From Trifolium pratense (taxonomy: Eukaryota > Streptophyta > Magnoliopsida > Fabales > Fabaceae), in contig NC_060062.1 in NCBI RefSeq assembly GCF_020283565.1, positions 27,278,251 to 27,342,250 on the forward strand: a stretch of 64,000 bases of DNA, given 5' to 3'. The notes under the pieces were generated by a model. It was not told where the DNA came from. It searched no databases and saw nothing but the letters and a program-made list of their open reading frames with translations. The position numbers were made by a program, and so were the translations under genes. Shown piece by piece: positions 1-12,704 of this stretch; position 1 is the first letter of the stretch; every line of letters begins with the position of its first letter.

Positions 1-1
1 T

Positions 2-85
2 CCTGCATTATGTCTTATGCCAATTACTGTAAGTTCAAGACAAAATGAACTGCAACAACAATGCATTTGTAGTCATTGTAGACGG
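2..85 (+). other. possible exon of a gene running off the left edge
   Basis: The frame beginning at base 2 is open for 28 codons and ends exactly at a perfect plant donor, GTAAGT (86-91). The peptide is rich in Gln and Cys near its end, with a CxCxxC arrangement, and I do not recognise the protein. No following exon could be placed in the next 1.5 kb. It could be a real internal exon or a chance open frame; confidence is low because only one edge of the exon is visible. Confidence 0.25.
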
Positions 86-91
86 GTAAGT

Positions 92-1591
92 AATGATCTT
101 CAGAAGAGATATTTGAGATGCAATATCCTTAAAAAATATATCATAATCACATTCTACCTACATTGAGTGCATGCAATAGAAGAAAAATTGCATGATAATT
201 AAACTCGAGTAAGAAACAAAGGAGCTTCTAGGATATCAACATATGACAAATTTCTACCTAACTGTAAGAAATGACCCGACACACATTAGGAGAAAAAATA
301 GAGTAAAAGACAACATTTTTAACACCTGGTAAAGCCCCAAACAAGTTCGTCATCAATGAGAAAATTCTAAATCCAGAAAGATACTTCTAAAAACCTAAAC
401 CTCAGGCCAAAGCATCCTCTAAATAGAAATTATAATGACACCAATACTCAGAAAAGTTACGCAATTAAGCTTACATACGCAGTACAACCAACCAAAGCAT
501 ATGAAACTAAGTAAATTTTTAAAGAGCATGGTAATGCAACGCTGACAACCACTTTGTAAACTCATTGCCCAATACGTTCCCAATCTTATTTTCAAAACGG
601 TTAGTTAGTTTGCAGAGTACTTCACGGTTGCAAATATACTTGATACTCATCATGTATAAGCTCTGAACTGTCTGAAAGTTTGAGTTGAGGAAATATCAAG
701 GGAAGGAATGAAGTAACCTTTTAAGTTGTAACATAGAACCCAACACGGGAAAGACCACATATTTCACTAGTCGCTAATCTACTCAAGACCACCTGGTCAT
801 GAAGGTATGCTCACTGACTCGCACCTATCTTCAGAGTATTTTACATTTTTCCTCATCAATGACTTAAGCATCAGAGAGGGACTAGAGAACGTATTCTCGC
901 TCCAAACCAAGCCCTATTGAAAGTAAACATGTGCCCTATCATCCACTCAAGCTTGGAACATGGGGTCAAAGTAGCAAAACAAAAGAGAATGAATAAGAAA
1001 CTGAAACTGAAGTGAGTGAAACTGAGTCGACATTGCAAATGAAATGCACTAAAAACGTATTTATAAAATGAATGGAGCAGTAAATTCTCTAACCGTAATC
1101 AAACTATGACAGCTCAGCTAGTAACTAATCTTTTGTCAAAAAACAAACTAGTAGCTAATCAATAACTACTAACTAACTATTTTGAAAGGAAACTCACTGA
1201 TTGGCTAATAGAGGGACTCTGTATTTTCCAATTGTGATATGCCAAGATCCCCCCTGGCAAGATCCTAGAACTAACACTAGGGAGGTTGATAATCACATGA
1301 CTAATCCGGGATCATGGACCTAACAATTGTGGCACTTGAGATTTCATCTAAAGACATTAATGACTCCCCGCCATTATAACAACGGATCCAAGACTGAAGA
1401 AGGTAAGACTCAAATCAGTTTGCTAACATGAACACTTGCTACATAAGGTAACAAATATCATTAGAGACACAATTGAGGAGAATATAAAGGCAGAGTAGAG
1501 ATGCTCACCATTATTATAGTTTTAGGTGCATAAAGGCCTAATTATGTGACTAGTTCTAAAAATGTGTGCTTTTATATACCCAAAATTATAT
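92..1591. other. non-coding stretch, no gene recognised
   Basis: All six frames are broken by stops and no domain is recognisable. It may hold intron or 3-prime sequence of the possible gene at the left edge. No clear transposon termini were seen. Confidence 0.4.
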
Positions 1592-1713
1592 AAGTTGAGC
1601 TCTCAATTTCTCTTGTTTTGAGAAATGGAGACAATTCCTAGACATATAATAGAAGTTGAGCTCTCAATTTCTCTTATTTTGAGAAATGGAGACAATTCCT
1701 AGACATATAATGG
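1592..1713. repeat. 61-bp unit in two tandem copies
   Basis: The unit starting AAGTTGAGCTCTCAATTTC at 1592 is repeated almost exactly at 1653 (one visible difference, TTGTT versus TTATT). It lies in non-coding DNA; 1714-2258 beyond it holds no recognisable gene, only a short chance ORF. Confidence 0.85.
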
Positions 1714-2258
1714 CAGCTTATGATTGATAACGCTAACAATGCCAATTTGGAACCACGGCAAGAAAGCCACTGATATGCGTTTACTCAAAAGCTTCTTTTG
1801 TGACTTTAGAAAAGTCATGGCTACCACAATGCATTGGGACACAATAAAAATCAAGGAAACACACATCCAAACAAGCTATCAGTCGGAGAAAGAAAGCATG
1901 TTTAGAAACCACTTGAAATGAGGATATTAGCAGTCAAGGCTTTGTGCATTCAATTTCAACAATAACCAACAAGTGACATTGTTCCCCTTCTTACCAACTA
2001 GCAGAAATGGTGATTCAACCCTAATAGCAGATATCAAAGAGTTAAATATACCGATAATAAGACAATTAAGTTAACTATATCTATATAAACAAGAAATTAA
2101 ACAAGACAACAACAACATTGCCTACAAACTATCCATTTAAACCAACTTCCACTCTTACCTAAAACTATCAAACATCTTGCACATTCCAGCTCCGAAAAAA
2201 GCCCAAATGCAATAGCGCTTTCTAACATTCTTGAGTCCGGTCGCTTCCCAATCTCACA

Positions 2259-3299
2259 TTAATAATACTTCCTTGGCCTTCCCCGCTTCTTCGGACCTGA
2301 TCCCGAACCAGCAACACCATTTGCAACACCACCGGTAACAACACCTGACCTTGTTGTCACCCTAGCTGGTGTAGTAACCGTAGCTGACACTGGTGGCACT
2401 GGCATTACATTATTCCTACCATTCTCCACAGGTACAGGCGCCGGCATCCAATTAGGAAGTGAAGAAGCAGGCTGAACGGCTATTGGCACCGGAGCAGGTT
2501 CATCCGGCACAACCTCAGGTGCCAGCTCAGCCTCTTTCTCAACAGAACCACCATGCACAAACCCCATGGGGAAAAAACCCCAGCAACAATAATAAGCTTC
2601 TTGCCCCGGAACTAACGGCGGTAAAGACGGAACATTTACACCATGAAAAGATCTCTCACAATTAGGACATTTCAAACAGTAACCCTCATAAACCTTAGGG
2701 TACTCATACAAACGGTAACAGTAAGGACACGCCGTCCAAAACGTCGCGTTCCTACGAACATCTGCCGCTATCTCATCTCTAGCAGAAGCCGCACTGTTCC
2801 GTGGACCAGACCCAGTACCAGTACCGGGAACGGTTCTTCGAACCGGTAACTTATCTTGCTGAACCCAACCGGGAACCGATAAATCAACACGAGCAAAATA
2901 CGATAGATCTTTATCGTAATGAGATTTCTTAATTGGATCGGAGAGAACAGCCCAAGCATCAGCAACAAGCTTGAAAGCGTGATCGGCGAAATGAAATCGG
3001 CTTTTGTCGGGATGAAGAAGGAGAGCAAGACGGCGGTACTGTTTTTTTATGAGTTCGAGGTCGTCGGATCTGCGATCGATTTGGAGGATGGAGTACCAGT
3101 CAGGGTTGTTGTTGATGCGTTTTTCGGAGGCGATGAGAACTTCGACGATTGCTAAGATCTGATCGGAACCTTCTAGAAGAGGTTCGGTTTCTTGGGCTAA
3201 GATTGCGAATTCTTTTGAACCCTTTAGATCTCGGTTTTGTAAAAGTTTTTCTGAGATTCCGAGTAACCGTTCTGCTTCTGCTCGAGTTGCGTTCATCAT
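2259..3299 (-). CDS. J-domain (DnaJ/Hsp40) co-chaperone, plant type with zinc-binding motif
   Basis: An intact single-exon gene of 346 residues. Residues 5-60 form the helical N-terminal extension typical of a plant J-protein group. The J domain spans about 66-132, with NPDWYSIL at its start and the catalytic HPD at 96-98, which in this family stimulates Hsp70 ATPase. Residues 191-214 hold two CxxC pairs (CPYC, CPNC) resembling a zinc ribbon. A Pro-rich region follows, and the protein ends KKRGRPRKYY, an AT-hook-like RGRP core that could direct it to nuclear DNA (inference). Many plant relatives continue into a long DUF3444 domain; this one stops before it, like the short members. The start is the first ATG of a paired ATG-ATG; a shift to the second would not matter. 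No signal peptide or membrane segment is visible, so cytosol or nucleus is likely. The client is unknown. Confidence 0.9.
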   Translation of the reverse strand: MMNATRAEAERLLGISEKLLQNRDLKGSKEFAILAQETEPLLEGSDQILAIVEVLIASEKRINNNPDWYSILQIDRRSDDLELIKKQYRRLALLLHPDKSRFHFADHAFKLVADAWAVLSDPIKKSHYDKDLSYFARVDLSVPGWVQQDKLPVRRTVPGTGTGSGPRNSAASARDEIAADVRRNATFWTACPYCYRLYEYPKVYEGYCLKCPNCERSFHGVNVPSLPPLVPGQEAYYCCWGFFPMGFVHGGSVEKEAELAPEVVPDEPAPVPIAVQPASSLPNWMPAPVPVENGRNNVMPVPPVSATVTTPARVTTRSGVVTGGVANGVAGSGSGPKKRGRPRKYY

Positions 3300-3440
3300 T
3301 TTTTGTTTTGTTGGTGGAGTGAGACTGTGAGAGTGAAATGAGTTGTAGTTCGAGAGTGGACCAAATTGGGAAATTTAATGATGCTTATCGGTTCTGTCAG
3401 TGTGCCTTCACTTATTTTGTGCTATTGTACCTAAAAAAAT

Positions 3441-3808
3441 AGGTTTAACTAACCGTTTAGTCCCTTAATGTTAATTTTAGGTTTTAATTTGGTTTTTTAC
3501 ATTTGTCTTAAAAAGAAAAAATTTGGTCCTTTATATTTAAAATTAACAATTTGATCTCTTACGTTTTTATTATGTTTCAATTTAGTATTTTCGTTAGTTT
3601 TTTCACTAACATCGGTGGAACTATATGCGTGTTAGTGTGTCCACATGTCTGTTTACATATGCAAACTGACTACTACATGTGACAAAACCGAGGGAAAAGA
3701 CTAACTAATACAAACGGTAAAAACATAAGAGATCAAATTGATACTTTTTAAACGAAATGGACCAAATCAAAACCTAAAATAAACTTAAGGGACATAGTTA
3801 AGCTTATA
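3441..3808. mobile_element. MITE with imperfect terminal inverted repeats
   Basis: The left arm (AGGTTTAACTA...TAGTCCCTTAA...TTTTAGGTTTTAATTTGGT) is mirrored by the right arm, where GGACCAAATCAAAACCTAAAAT leads to TTAAGGGACATAGTTAAGC. This is the common plant type whose arms read like 'tagtcccttaa'. No coding capacity. Ends are approximate and no target duplication was resolved. It lies just upstream of the DnaJ gene start. Confidence 0.65.
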
Positions 3809-4810
3809 CTATGACAAAAATGTTAACTATGTCTCACAAGTTATAAATTAAATACGGTAATTGGACATTTTAACCCTCTTTTATAACAAGAATGTTAACT
3901 ATGTCTCACAAGTCTACTATTACCACCAAAGTTACTAATTTATCCTTATTACTTTTAACCACGCTGCAAGTTTTATATTTTTCATTGTAATTTCATTTCA
4001 CTAGAAAAAAAATATATAAAAAAATATAGAAAGATAATATGCTTATAAATATGAACAAAACATATTATAGATAAAAATAAAATAGAGAAATTTATACATA
4101 AAAATAGGAAAAAAATACATTAAAAAAATTATAGAAAGTTTAATCAATAAAAAAAATTATAGAAAGATTATAGAAAAAATAAAAAGAAACCGCGTAAAAG
4201 TAAGAATATATAAATAAAAAACAAAACAATACTCTATAAAAAAAACATAAACAATACGTAATTTTCATCAAAAAAACAAAACAAACATAAACATTTTTTT
4301 TTTTATAAACGAAACATAAACAATATATATTACTACAAAGTTTACTACTAATCATTAATAATAATAATATAATAAAATTAATTAGTATCAAACTTACTAA
4401 ATTACTCTAAATATTCCTAATAAAATTTCTAATTTTTGATTAAAAATATACACGGGACCATTATTTGTCACTAAAACATAAAATTGAATAAATAAGTTTA
4501 CAAGAAATAATTAACACAATAATTTCACTTATATTTTAACAATATTATATAACAAATTTTTAAATATTTAATTTTAAATAATTTTTTTATATTAATATAG
4601 TGACAAACTCAAATATCGAATAAAAATCAATGGAGCCATGTGAATGCACGAATCTTTAAACTAGTTAGAAATTAAAAATGTTAACTATCTTCATCCCTGG
4701 CTACCACCATAACTTTACCAACAATAACAACTAAAAATTCATCTCTTTCCTTCTCTCCACCATCATCACCTTGTGCTTCTCTTCATCACCTTCTCTTAAT
4801 GAATTAAAAA
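3809..4810. other. AT-rich non-coding stretch
   Basis: Long A- and T-rich runs, no gene. A phrase AATGTTAACTATGTCTCACA occurs twice about 70 bp apart near 3820 and 3890, a small tandem duplication. The minus-strand ORF near 4140-4391 is a low-complexity Phe/Tyr/Cys string and is not believable. Confidence 0.6.
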
Positions 4811-4818
4811 AATGCGAA

Positions 4819-5375
4819 TAGGGATGGCAACGGGCGCTTATGGGTGCGGGTTTGACACTTACCAAACTCACACCCGAAATCATCACCCAAACCCAAACCC
4901 AAAGGCTGTTTGGTGGCAAAACAACACCCACGCCCACACCCATTGGGTTCAGGTTTTTTCCACCCAAACTCAAACCCGCAGCACATTTGAAAATAATTTG
5001 CAAATTTAAGAAATTAAATTCCAACATAGACTTTGAATTAAATTACAACTAAAATTAAGGTCTTCCAAGGAAATTCAAACATAGACTTTCAAGAAATTAC
5101 AACATAGACTTTCAAGAAATTAAATCACAACTAAAATTTAAGGTCTTCCAAGAAAATTGAGGGAGACTATGGGGGTAATTAGGTAATTATAAAATATTCC
5201 GGGTGGGTGTATGAGTTTCGGGTGTGGGTTTGACTAATACCAAACCCACACCCATATTATCGGGTGTCACCCGAACCCAAACCCAAACCCAAACCCAGTC
5301 AAATCGAGTTTCGTCCGTTGACTTGGGTTTGAGTTCAGGTGGGTCTCTCAGGTTTGGGTTATTTTGTCATCCCTA
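4819..5375. mobile_element. hAT-type non-autonomous element with 8-bp target duplication
   Basis: The element starts TAGGGATGGCAA and ends TTGTCATCCCTA, giving short terminal inverted repeats. It is flanked by an exact 8-bp duplication AATGCGAA (4811-4818 and 5376-5383), the length made by hAT transposases. The interior consists of arrays of ACCCAAACCC and GGGTGTGGGTTTG in both orientations, which explains the His/Thr-rich chance ORFs. It has no transposase. The split element at 7242-16148 is the same family. Confidence 0.8.
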
Positions 5376-5397
5376 AATGCGAAAAAGAAGAAGAAGA

Positions 5398-6290
<893 letters not shown>

Positions 6291-6292
6291 AC

Positions 6293-7128
6293 TGGTATCA
6301 GAGCTCTTGGTTTGGTTCAGGAGGGAGGGAGTTCCGCTGTGAAGTTTAGGCTAGGGAAAATTGATGGATGAATCATGTTTGGCTTGTGGAAAATCAAGGT
6401 ATGCGGTTATCTCGATGACTGATGAATTTTCGGAGAAAACCAACATGGAAGTTGCACCATAAATTTTCAGCGAGGTTTCAAGATAAAATTCTTGGGATGA
6501 CTTGGTTCCAAGTGAAGAAATGTTTTGGGATGATTTAGTTCCAAGTGGAGTGTACTTTTTATGGTGGAGTATGATAATTTAATTTGTCGGTATAGACAGT
6601 GAGAATTATGATTGTCGGTGAAGACAATGATTGTCGGTGTAGACAATGAAGATTGAAGACCATTACAATCAATGTGTAGATTGTTGGGGTTGATTGCAAT
6701 GTAATTCCCACATTGCTAATGAAGGGAAAAAAAAGGTTAAAGAGATTATATTGAAGAAGTACTACATCGCTTAGAATGGTGAAACAATGGGGGAATCAAG
6801 ACTATATAATAGACCTAAGTTCTTTGTTTATAATTGCACCAGTCAGTAGCACTTTAAGCTTATATCTGACTTTTTTGTTTTTCTCTTGTACTCTTGTATT
6901 AGAGGGTTGAGAGATGTAGTTAGGTATTTGCTTTGGAGAGTGTGAGTGTATTGAGAGCCAAGGGAAGGTTGAGGGTAGTCTATGTGTTGCAACAATTTTC
7001 ACATAGTGTTTATTCTCTGGTTGTCGGTTTTGACAACGACCGTGGTTTTTTCTCTGGTTTGGAGTTTCCACGTTATATTCTTGTGTTGTGCTTGCATTAT
7101 TTTATTTTCTCTATGCCTGTTTTTCCCA
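6293..7128 (+). mobile_element. Copia-type LTR retrotransposon remnant (primer site, gag start, 3-prime LTR)
   Basis: TGGTATCAGAGC at 6293-6304 is a perfect plant initiator-Met-tRNA primer binding site. About 60 bp later a broken gag-like stretch reads KIDG, stop, IMFGLWKIKV, like the N-terminus of Copia Gag. After only about 390 bp an LTR-like segment begins TGTTGGGGTTGATTG at 6682 and runs to about 7128, with LTR-end-like text (GGAGTTTCCACG, TTTTTCCCA). Almost the whole gag-pol is gone. A matching 5-prime LTR was not found upstream, so the outer end is unresolved. Confidence 0.55.
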
Positions 7129-7322
7129 AAAGTTCCAATGTCTCTCCTTCGCCACCACACATTCCCCGTCTCCGGTCATCTTCTCCGATGAGACCTACGC
7201 CGAAAAACTCATAGAAACCCTGAAATTTTGATACTAAAACATAGGAATGGCAATGAGTGCTCATGGGTGCGGGTTTGATACTACCCAAACCCACACCCAT
7301 ATATTCGGGTGCCACCCAAACC

Positions 7323-7977
7323 TGATGGCTAACTAAATACAAATTAACCATTTTCATAATATTTGATGAAGTTTAAACTTGTATTTGGAAAGGGTAAAAT
7401 GGAGTACGAAAATTACTTATAAAAATATAGGTATGACAGAATAAAACAAAGAAATAACGTGAAGAATGGGTGGAAAAGGTCAGAAATGGGGCGCCACACT
7501 CTTTCTATTGATTAGAAAGGATGATAAGCCAAAATGAGGATCACCACAAGAAACTTGGTTTCTTGATAAGATCAAAAGCTTGGTCCAATCTAGAACCAAA
7601 AAGACAAAATACTCTCAATTCACACAATGTGTAAAATTCTGCTAAATAGTCTAATTTATTCATTGATTTTCGTCCCCTTAAATAGGAGAAATACAAAAGC
7701 TAAAAACTGAGCCAAATCTCGCTCATTATTGCTAGTAATTAGCATTGACCAGCCAATATTCACTTGGTGGCCAATTAAGGAAGGTATGATCACAAATTAA
7801 GAGTGATCAGCTGTTTTGTGATCAGTTGTTTTCCTCTCCCTTGCTCAGCTCTTTATTTGCACGAAAATAAGCACACCAAATGCCTAATTAAAACTTTAAA
7901 AGCTTATAATTGTAAAGCAAAATAAACTAAAAATCTTCTACGTGTTTTAGTCTAATTTAGATAATTTGGACCTCACA
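7323..7977 (-). repeat. Gypsy 3-prime LTR
   Basis: 655 bp, TG...CA ends when read on the minus strand. It matches 14773-15412 along its whole length apart from scattered substitutions and a 15-bp duplication (GTGATCAGCTGTTTT-like) present only here. Confidence 0.85.
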
Positions 7978-8012
7978 CTTTTATTACAACACGAAATAAA
8001 ATTAAGAAAACT

Positions 8013-9824
8013 TCAAATTTGGGCAGCATGCCCTGTCCCAATGCCATCTTCACTTGACGTGATCAAATTGATAATTCTTGGCTCTATTTCGTCTTTTTGT
8101 TCTTTTGCTCCCATCAAGTTGGTTATTAAGTTAGTTAAACCTTCCTTAGCCTTCTTAGCTCGCTCCCTTGTCATTGGACCTCCCAAACCTTGGATTGCTT
8201 CATTAAGGTCTTGTTGGGTAATTTCCTCATCATTCCCTCCCTCTTGAAGAGAATTCGACCTCGAATTTAAATCATCACCTACATCAAAAGGTGTCAAGTC
8301 AGCAACATTAAAGGTAGCACTAACACCATACTCACTTGGAAGTTCTATCTTGTAGGCATTATTATTTATCCTTGCAAGCACTTGAAAAGGTCCATCCCCT
8401 CTTGGTTGAAGTTTAGACTTCCTTTGTAACGGAAATATTTCCTTCCTCAGGTGTACCCAAACCCAATCGACGGGTTCAAAAACCAGTTTCTTTCTCCCTT
8501 TATTTGCACTTTTAGCATAACTTTCATTCCTTTTTTTAATCTGCAATTTTACTTGCTCATGTAATTTTTTCACAAATTCAGCTTTAGACTTCCCATCCTT
8601 ATGCTTCAAAAGAGAATTGTTAGGTAATGGTAATAAATCAAGTGGTGTTAAAGGATTAAAACCATAAACAATCTCAAAGGGTGAGTGATTGGTAGTACTA
8701 TGGACAACCCGATTATAAGCAAACTCCACATGTGGTAAACATTCTTCCCACAATTTTAAATTCTTTTTAAGAACAGACCTAAGAAGAGTAGAAAGGGTCC
8801 TATTCACTACCTCAGTTTGTCCATCCGTTTGGGGATGACAAGTGGTTGAAAACAGTAATTTTGTGCCAATCTTACCCCACAATGTTCGCCAAAAATGACT
8901 TAGGAATTTTGAGTCCCTATCCGAAACAATGCTCCTTGGTAGCCCATGAATGCGTACCACTTCTTTAAAGAAAAGATCAGCAACATGGCATGCATCGTCC
9001 ACTTTCTTACATGGTATGAAGTGTGCCATCTTTGAAAACCTGTCAACAACCACAAAAATAGAATCTTTCCCATTCTTTGTTCTAGGAAGCCCCAAAACAA
9101 AGCCCATTGAAATATCAATCCAAGGAAATTCAGGAATAGGTAAGGGAGTGTAAAGACCATGGGGCATAACTTTTGATTTAGCCCTTTTACAAACAATGCA
9201 TCGGTCACAAAAGTTTTGCACATCAGTTTTCATATGGGGCCAAAAAAAATGTTCTTGTAATAATTCTAGAGTTTTAAAAACTCCAAAATGTCCCATTAAA
9301 GCTCCCTCATGCGCCTCCTTCACAAGTAATTCTCTTATGGAACTTTTGGGCACACAAAGTCTTTTTTCTTTAAACAAATAGCCATTGTGCCTAAAATATC
9401 CATTGAGGGCAGCATGCTCACAAGCTAAATATTTTGAAGAAAAATCAAGACCACGTTCATACAATTCTTTGATATGCTCAAGACCAAAAATTTTGGTTTC
9501 AAGAGTGGAAAGTAACACATACCTTCTTGAAAGTGCATCCGCAACCACATTAGCCTTACCTTTTTTGTGCTTAATCACATATGGAAATTGTTCGAGAAAT
9601 TCAACCCATTTGGCATGTCTCTTGTTCAACTTACCTTGCCATTTTAAATGTTTCAAAGATTCATGGTCACTATGAATGACAAATTCTTTGGGCAGTAGGT
9701 AATGTTGCCAAGTTTGCAATGCCCTCACTAAGACATACAATTCCTTATCATAAGTTGAGTAATTCAGGGCAGCCCCTTTTAATTTCTCACTGAAATAAAC
9801 AATTGGATGACCTTCTTGCATCAA
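8013..9824 (-). pseudogene. Gypsy pol: RNase H end and integrase
   Basis: 603 open codons that continue the pol frame. The start retains the RNase H part ([17 protein letters not shown], then [19 protein letters not shown] and [13 protein letters not shown]). The integrase zinc finger follows (H, H, C, C in [10 protein letters not shown] and CDRCIVC). The catalytic triad Asp, Asp, Glu is visible in [18 protein letters not shown] and [11 protein letters not shown]-terminal domain ends in [13 protein letters not shown] and a charged tail; I do not see a chromodomain. The first Met is not a real start: a frameshift at about 9824 separates it from the upstream RNase H segment, so the polyprotein is dead. 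Confidence 0.9.
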
Positions 9825-10283
9825 AACAGCACTAATTCCACATTGGAAGCATCACACTCAATTTCAAAAGATTTAGAAAAATTAGGTAATGCAAGAATAG
9901 GTGCTTGGATGAGTTTTTCTTTAAGGGCAATAAAGGTTTGCTCTTGTTTCTCACCCCATTTAAAACCAACTTCTTTTTTCACAATTTCATTAAGAGGTGC
10001 AGCCAAGGTACTAAAATCCTTTACAAACCTCCTATAGAAACTAGTTAAGCCATGAAAACTTCTTACGTCACTTACATTTTTGGGTGTTGGCCATTCTTGA
10101 ATTGCTTTCACCTTGCTTTCATCAACATGGACTCCCTTAGAGCTTACAATGAAACCTAAAAAAATCACATGATCGGTGCAAAAGACACATTTTTCTAAAT
10201 TTGCATATAGATTTTCTTGTCTTAGTACTTGTAAAACAACCCTTAAGTGAATGCAATGGTCCTCTAAATTTTTGCTATATATT
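9821..10283 (-). pseudogene. Gypsy pol: RT C-terminus and RNase H start
   Basis: Reads [11 protein letters not shown] directly downstream of the missing RT catalytic motif, then the RT thumb and RNase H start ([28 protein letters not shown]). The frame is lost at 9821-9825, where the integrase-bearing frame takes over. The upstream edge at about 10283 is the junction with the CACTA insertion. Confidence 0.85.
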
Positions 10284-11981
10284 AGTATATTTATAGTGAA
10301 TATTAATGAATATATAGTCTAATTTTTTCAAAATGTATTATTGTAGAGTTTTTTTGCTTGGTTGCATCAACATGATTATCAGATTAAGAAATCTTTGAAT
10401 CCAAAGGCTCAAGGCGTCTTTCTGAGATGTACATGGAAGTGAGGAACAAGCTCAAACGCCCATCTTGGATAGGCAAGGATGCTTGGAAAGAGCTTGTGGA
10501 TGAGTGAGAAATAAGAAAAATCGCGCTTCTACTGGCGGATCAATATCTTTCACTGAGCACTCCTTACGGATGGTACGTTTTCCCTTCTGCATATTCTAAA
10601 ACATAAACTGAACCGAGTTTCCATTAAAATGCTGAATTTTTATGATAGTTGTGTTATGTACTTGACTGCTATGTTAAGACAAACTGATATTGATTGCTAA
10701 TGGTTTTCTGCTAGATATGTGAATTTACAATGTGCTGAAGTTAAGTTTTTTGCTTTGTCTATTTCTCTTATTTGTTGTTTTTAGTGATTAAGTTGAGGTT
10801 ATAAATTGGTTCTTCTTGATTCCCTTGTGTAATTGGAAATGTAAATAACTATTAATTAGTATCATAGCTTTGAGATTGAAACTAATTGGAATTTTTCATG
10901 ATTGGATCGTGCTTCTGTCTGTGTTGGTTTTTCCCTGTACTTGTGCAAACATATTAAATATTATGTTGAAGAATTGAACTCTGGAAGTATTTATGATTGA
11001 TAACAATGTGACATTGCCTATTTTCTATTTTTGTTTGTTAACATAGTATGGCACAATCAGGATAATGATTGAGTGACTTTGACATTGTAATCATTTGTGT
11101 TTGTATGGTTTAGAGTGTTGTATGGTAACTCATTTATTTCATGTGCTTAGAAAAGAGATGAAAAAAAAACTCCGGCCTTCAATGGGACCCCCGCAAGTGG
11201 GTGGTGGATTTGGTCCCCTTGGATTAGTCGGTCCTAAGGTCGGATACCAAGTTTTCAAAAAAAAGAAAAAAGAGATGCATATGTTTGAAGAAACCATTAT
11301 CTTGTGGAATTATGTCATGGACTAAGTCATTTTCTACAACTCCGTTCGTTTTTTTTAAAGTATCCTAATATATACTTATGTTTTTCCAGGTAACCGAATA
11401 TGAAGAGTCAAGAGATGGTAGGCGTTATGAGTCTAGCTAGCATTAATTAAGGATTATCAAGCAACATACTAGGGAATATTTAGATATTTTTTGAACTTAT
11501 TTTGACATAATGTTTTGTAGTTTTAACCACTTTGATTAAATTTTTTATGTATGGGTGTTGTCAATATTGAATGAATTATATAAATAAGATCAAGTTGTTT
11601 ATATTTATATATTTGTGCATTTTAATTTCTTTACTCTTGTATGGATATTGTAACTATTATTTAATAAACCATTAAAATGAATAAAAATTGTTTTAAATTA
11701 ACATATATATTTTTTTAAAAAAAAAACAAGTTTGCGACGGTTTTATAACCGTTGCAACTTATACTATTAGTCGTACATGGAAAAAACATAGCGACAGTTT
11801 GAAACTGTTGCAACATGAACTGCGACAGTTGTAGCGACGGTTTTCAGAACCGTTGCAAAGTTCTCTTGCAACACACAAATCAGCCACGGTTGGACAACCG
11901 TCACAGATGAGCAATTGTGACACTTTCAACTGTCGCAAAGTGCAATTTTAACTGTCGCAAAGTACTTATTTTCTTGTAGTG
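10284..11981. mobile_element. truncated CACTA (En/Spm-type) element inside the Gypsy RT
   Basis: The right end TTTTCTTGTAGTG (to 11981) is the inverted form of CACTACAAGAAAA, the CACTA terminus. Next to it, 11735-11960 is a cluster of short palindromic motifs such as GCGACGG...CCGTTGC and GCGACAG...CTGTTGC, typical subterminal transposase-binding repeats. The left terminus is absent. Around 10420-10510 a broken frame reads SEMYMEVRNKLKRPSWIGKD, reminiscent of plant CACTA-associated proteins (weak). The rest is AT-rich. It replaces the Tyr-Phe-Asp-Asp codons of the host RT. Confidence 0.75.
11735..11981. repeat. CACTA subterminal palindromic repeats
   Basis: At least six inverted pairs built on GCGACGGTT/AACCGTTGC, GCGACAGTT/AACTGTCGC and CACGGTTG/CAACCGTCA occur within 250 bp of the terminus. 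Confidence 0.75.
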
Positions 11982-12615
11982 ACACAACAACAAATTTACC
12001 CAAAAAATCTCTCAAAACATGGTTCATTAGTCTCATGAAAGTGCTAAGTGCATTAGTTAGTCCAAATGGCATAACCAACCACTCATACAAACCATATTTT
12101 GTTTTGAAAGCCGTTTTCCACTCGTCCCCCTCCCTTATCCGAATTTGATGGTACCCACTTTTCAAATCAATTTTAGAGAATATGCATGCACCAAACAATT
12201 CATCAAGTAAGTCATCTAGCCTAGGAATATGATGCCTATACTTAATGGTAATGTTATTAACAACCCTACAATTAGTGCACATTCTCCAACTACCATTTTT
12301 TTTTTGTACTAAAATTACCGGGACAACACATGGACATAGACTTTCTCTTACCCATCCTTTACTTACCAACTCAGTCACTTGCCTTTGTATTTCTTGGGTT
12401 TGTTGTGGATTGCTTCGGTAAGTCGGCCTATTAGGCAAGGATGCTCCCGAATTGAGATCAATATGATGCTTAATTCCTCTTATAGGTGGTAAACCACTTG
12501 GTACCTCCTTTGGAAACATGTCTTTAAATTCCTGCAAAAGAGTTTCAACACAACTTGGCAAATTTTGGGTGTTAGGAGTGTTAGCTAGTAATGCCACCTC
12601 TTTGCAAAATAGCAA
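11982..12615 (-). pseudogene. Gypsy pol: RT N-terminal part
   Basis: Reverse transcriptase fingers and palm: FKDMFPKEVPSGLPPIRGIKHHIDL, VQKKNGSWRMC(T)NCRVVN, FSKIDLKSGYHQIRI (first catalytic Asp), LVMPFGLTNALSTFMRLMN and VLRDFLGKFVVV. Translation then runs into the CACTA terminus at 11981 precisely where YFDD should follow, so the polymerase active site is lost. The expected PFGLTNAPSTF has become ALSTF. Confidence 0.9.
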
Positions 12616-12704
12616 ATATAGGGGCTGTTGTGAAACAATTGCATCTTTAACCTCTCATTTTTTTGCAATCAAACTCTTTTTTTTTCATCAATTTTTTTTT
12701 GACA

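Noticed and set aside
2459..3155. Several ORFs overlapping the DnaJ gene on both strands
   Set aside because: They are frame shadows of a gene with clear J-domain and zinc-motif evidence in one frame.
4731..5052. His/Thr/Pro-rich ORFs on both strands
   Set aside because: They come from ACCCAAACCC arrays of a hAT-type MITE, not from a gene.
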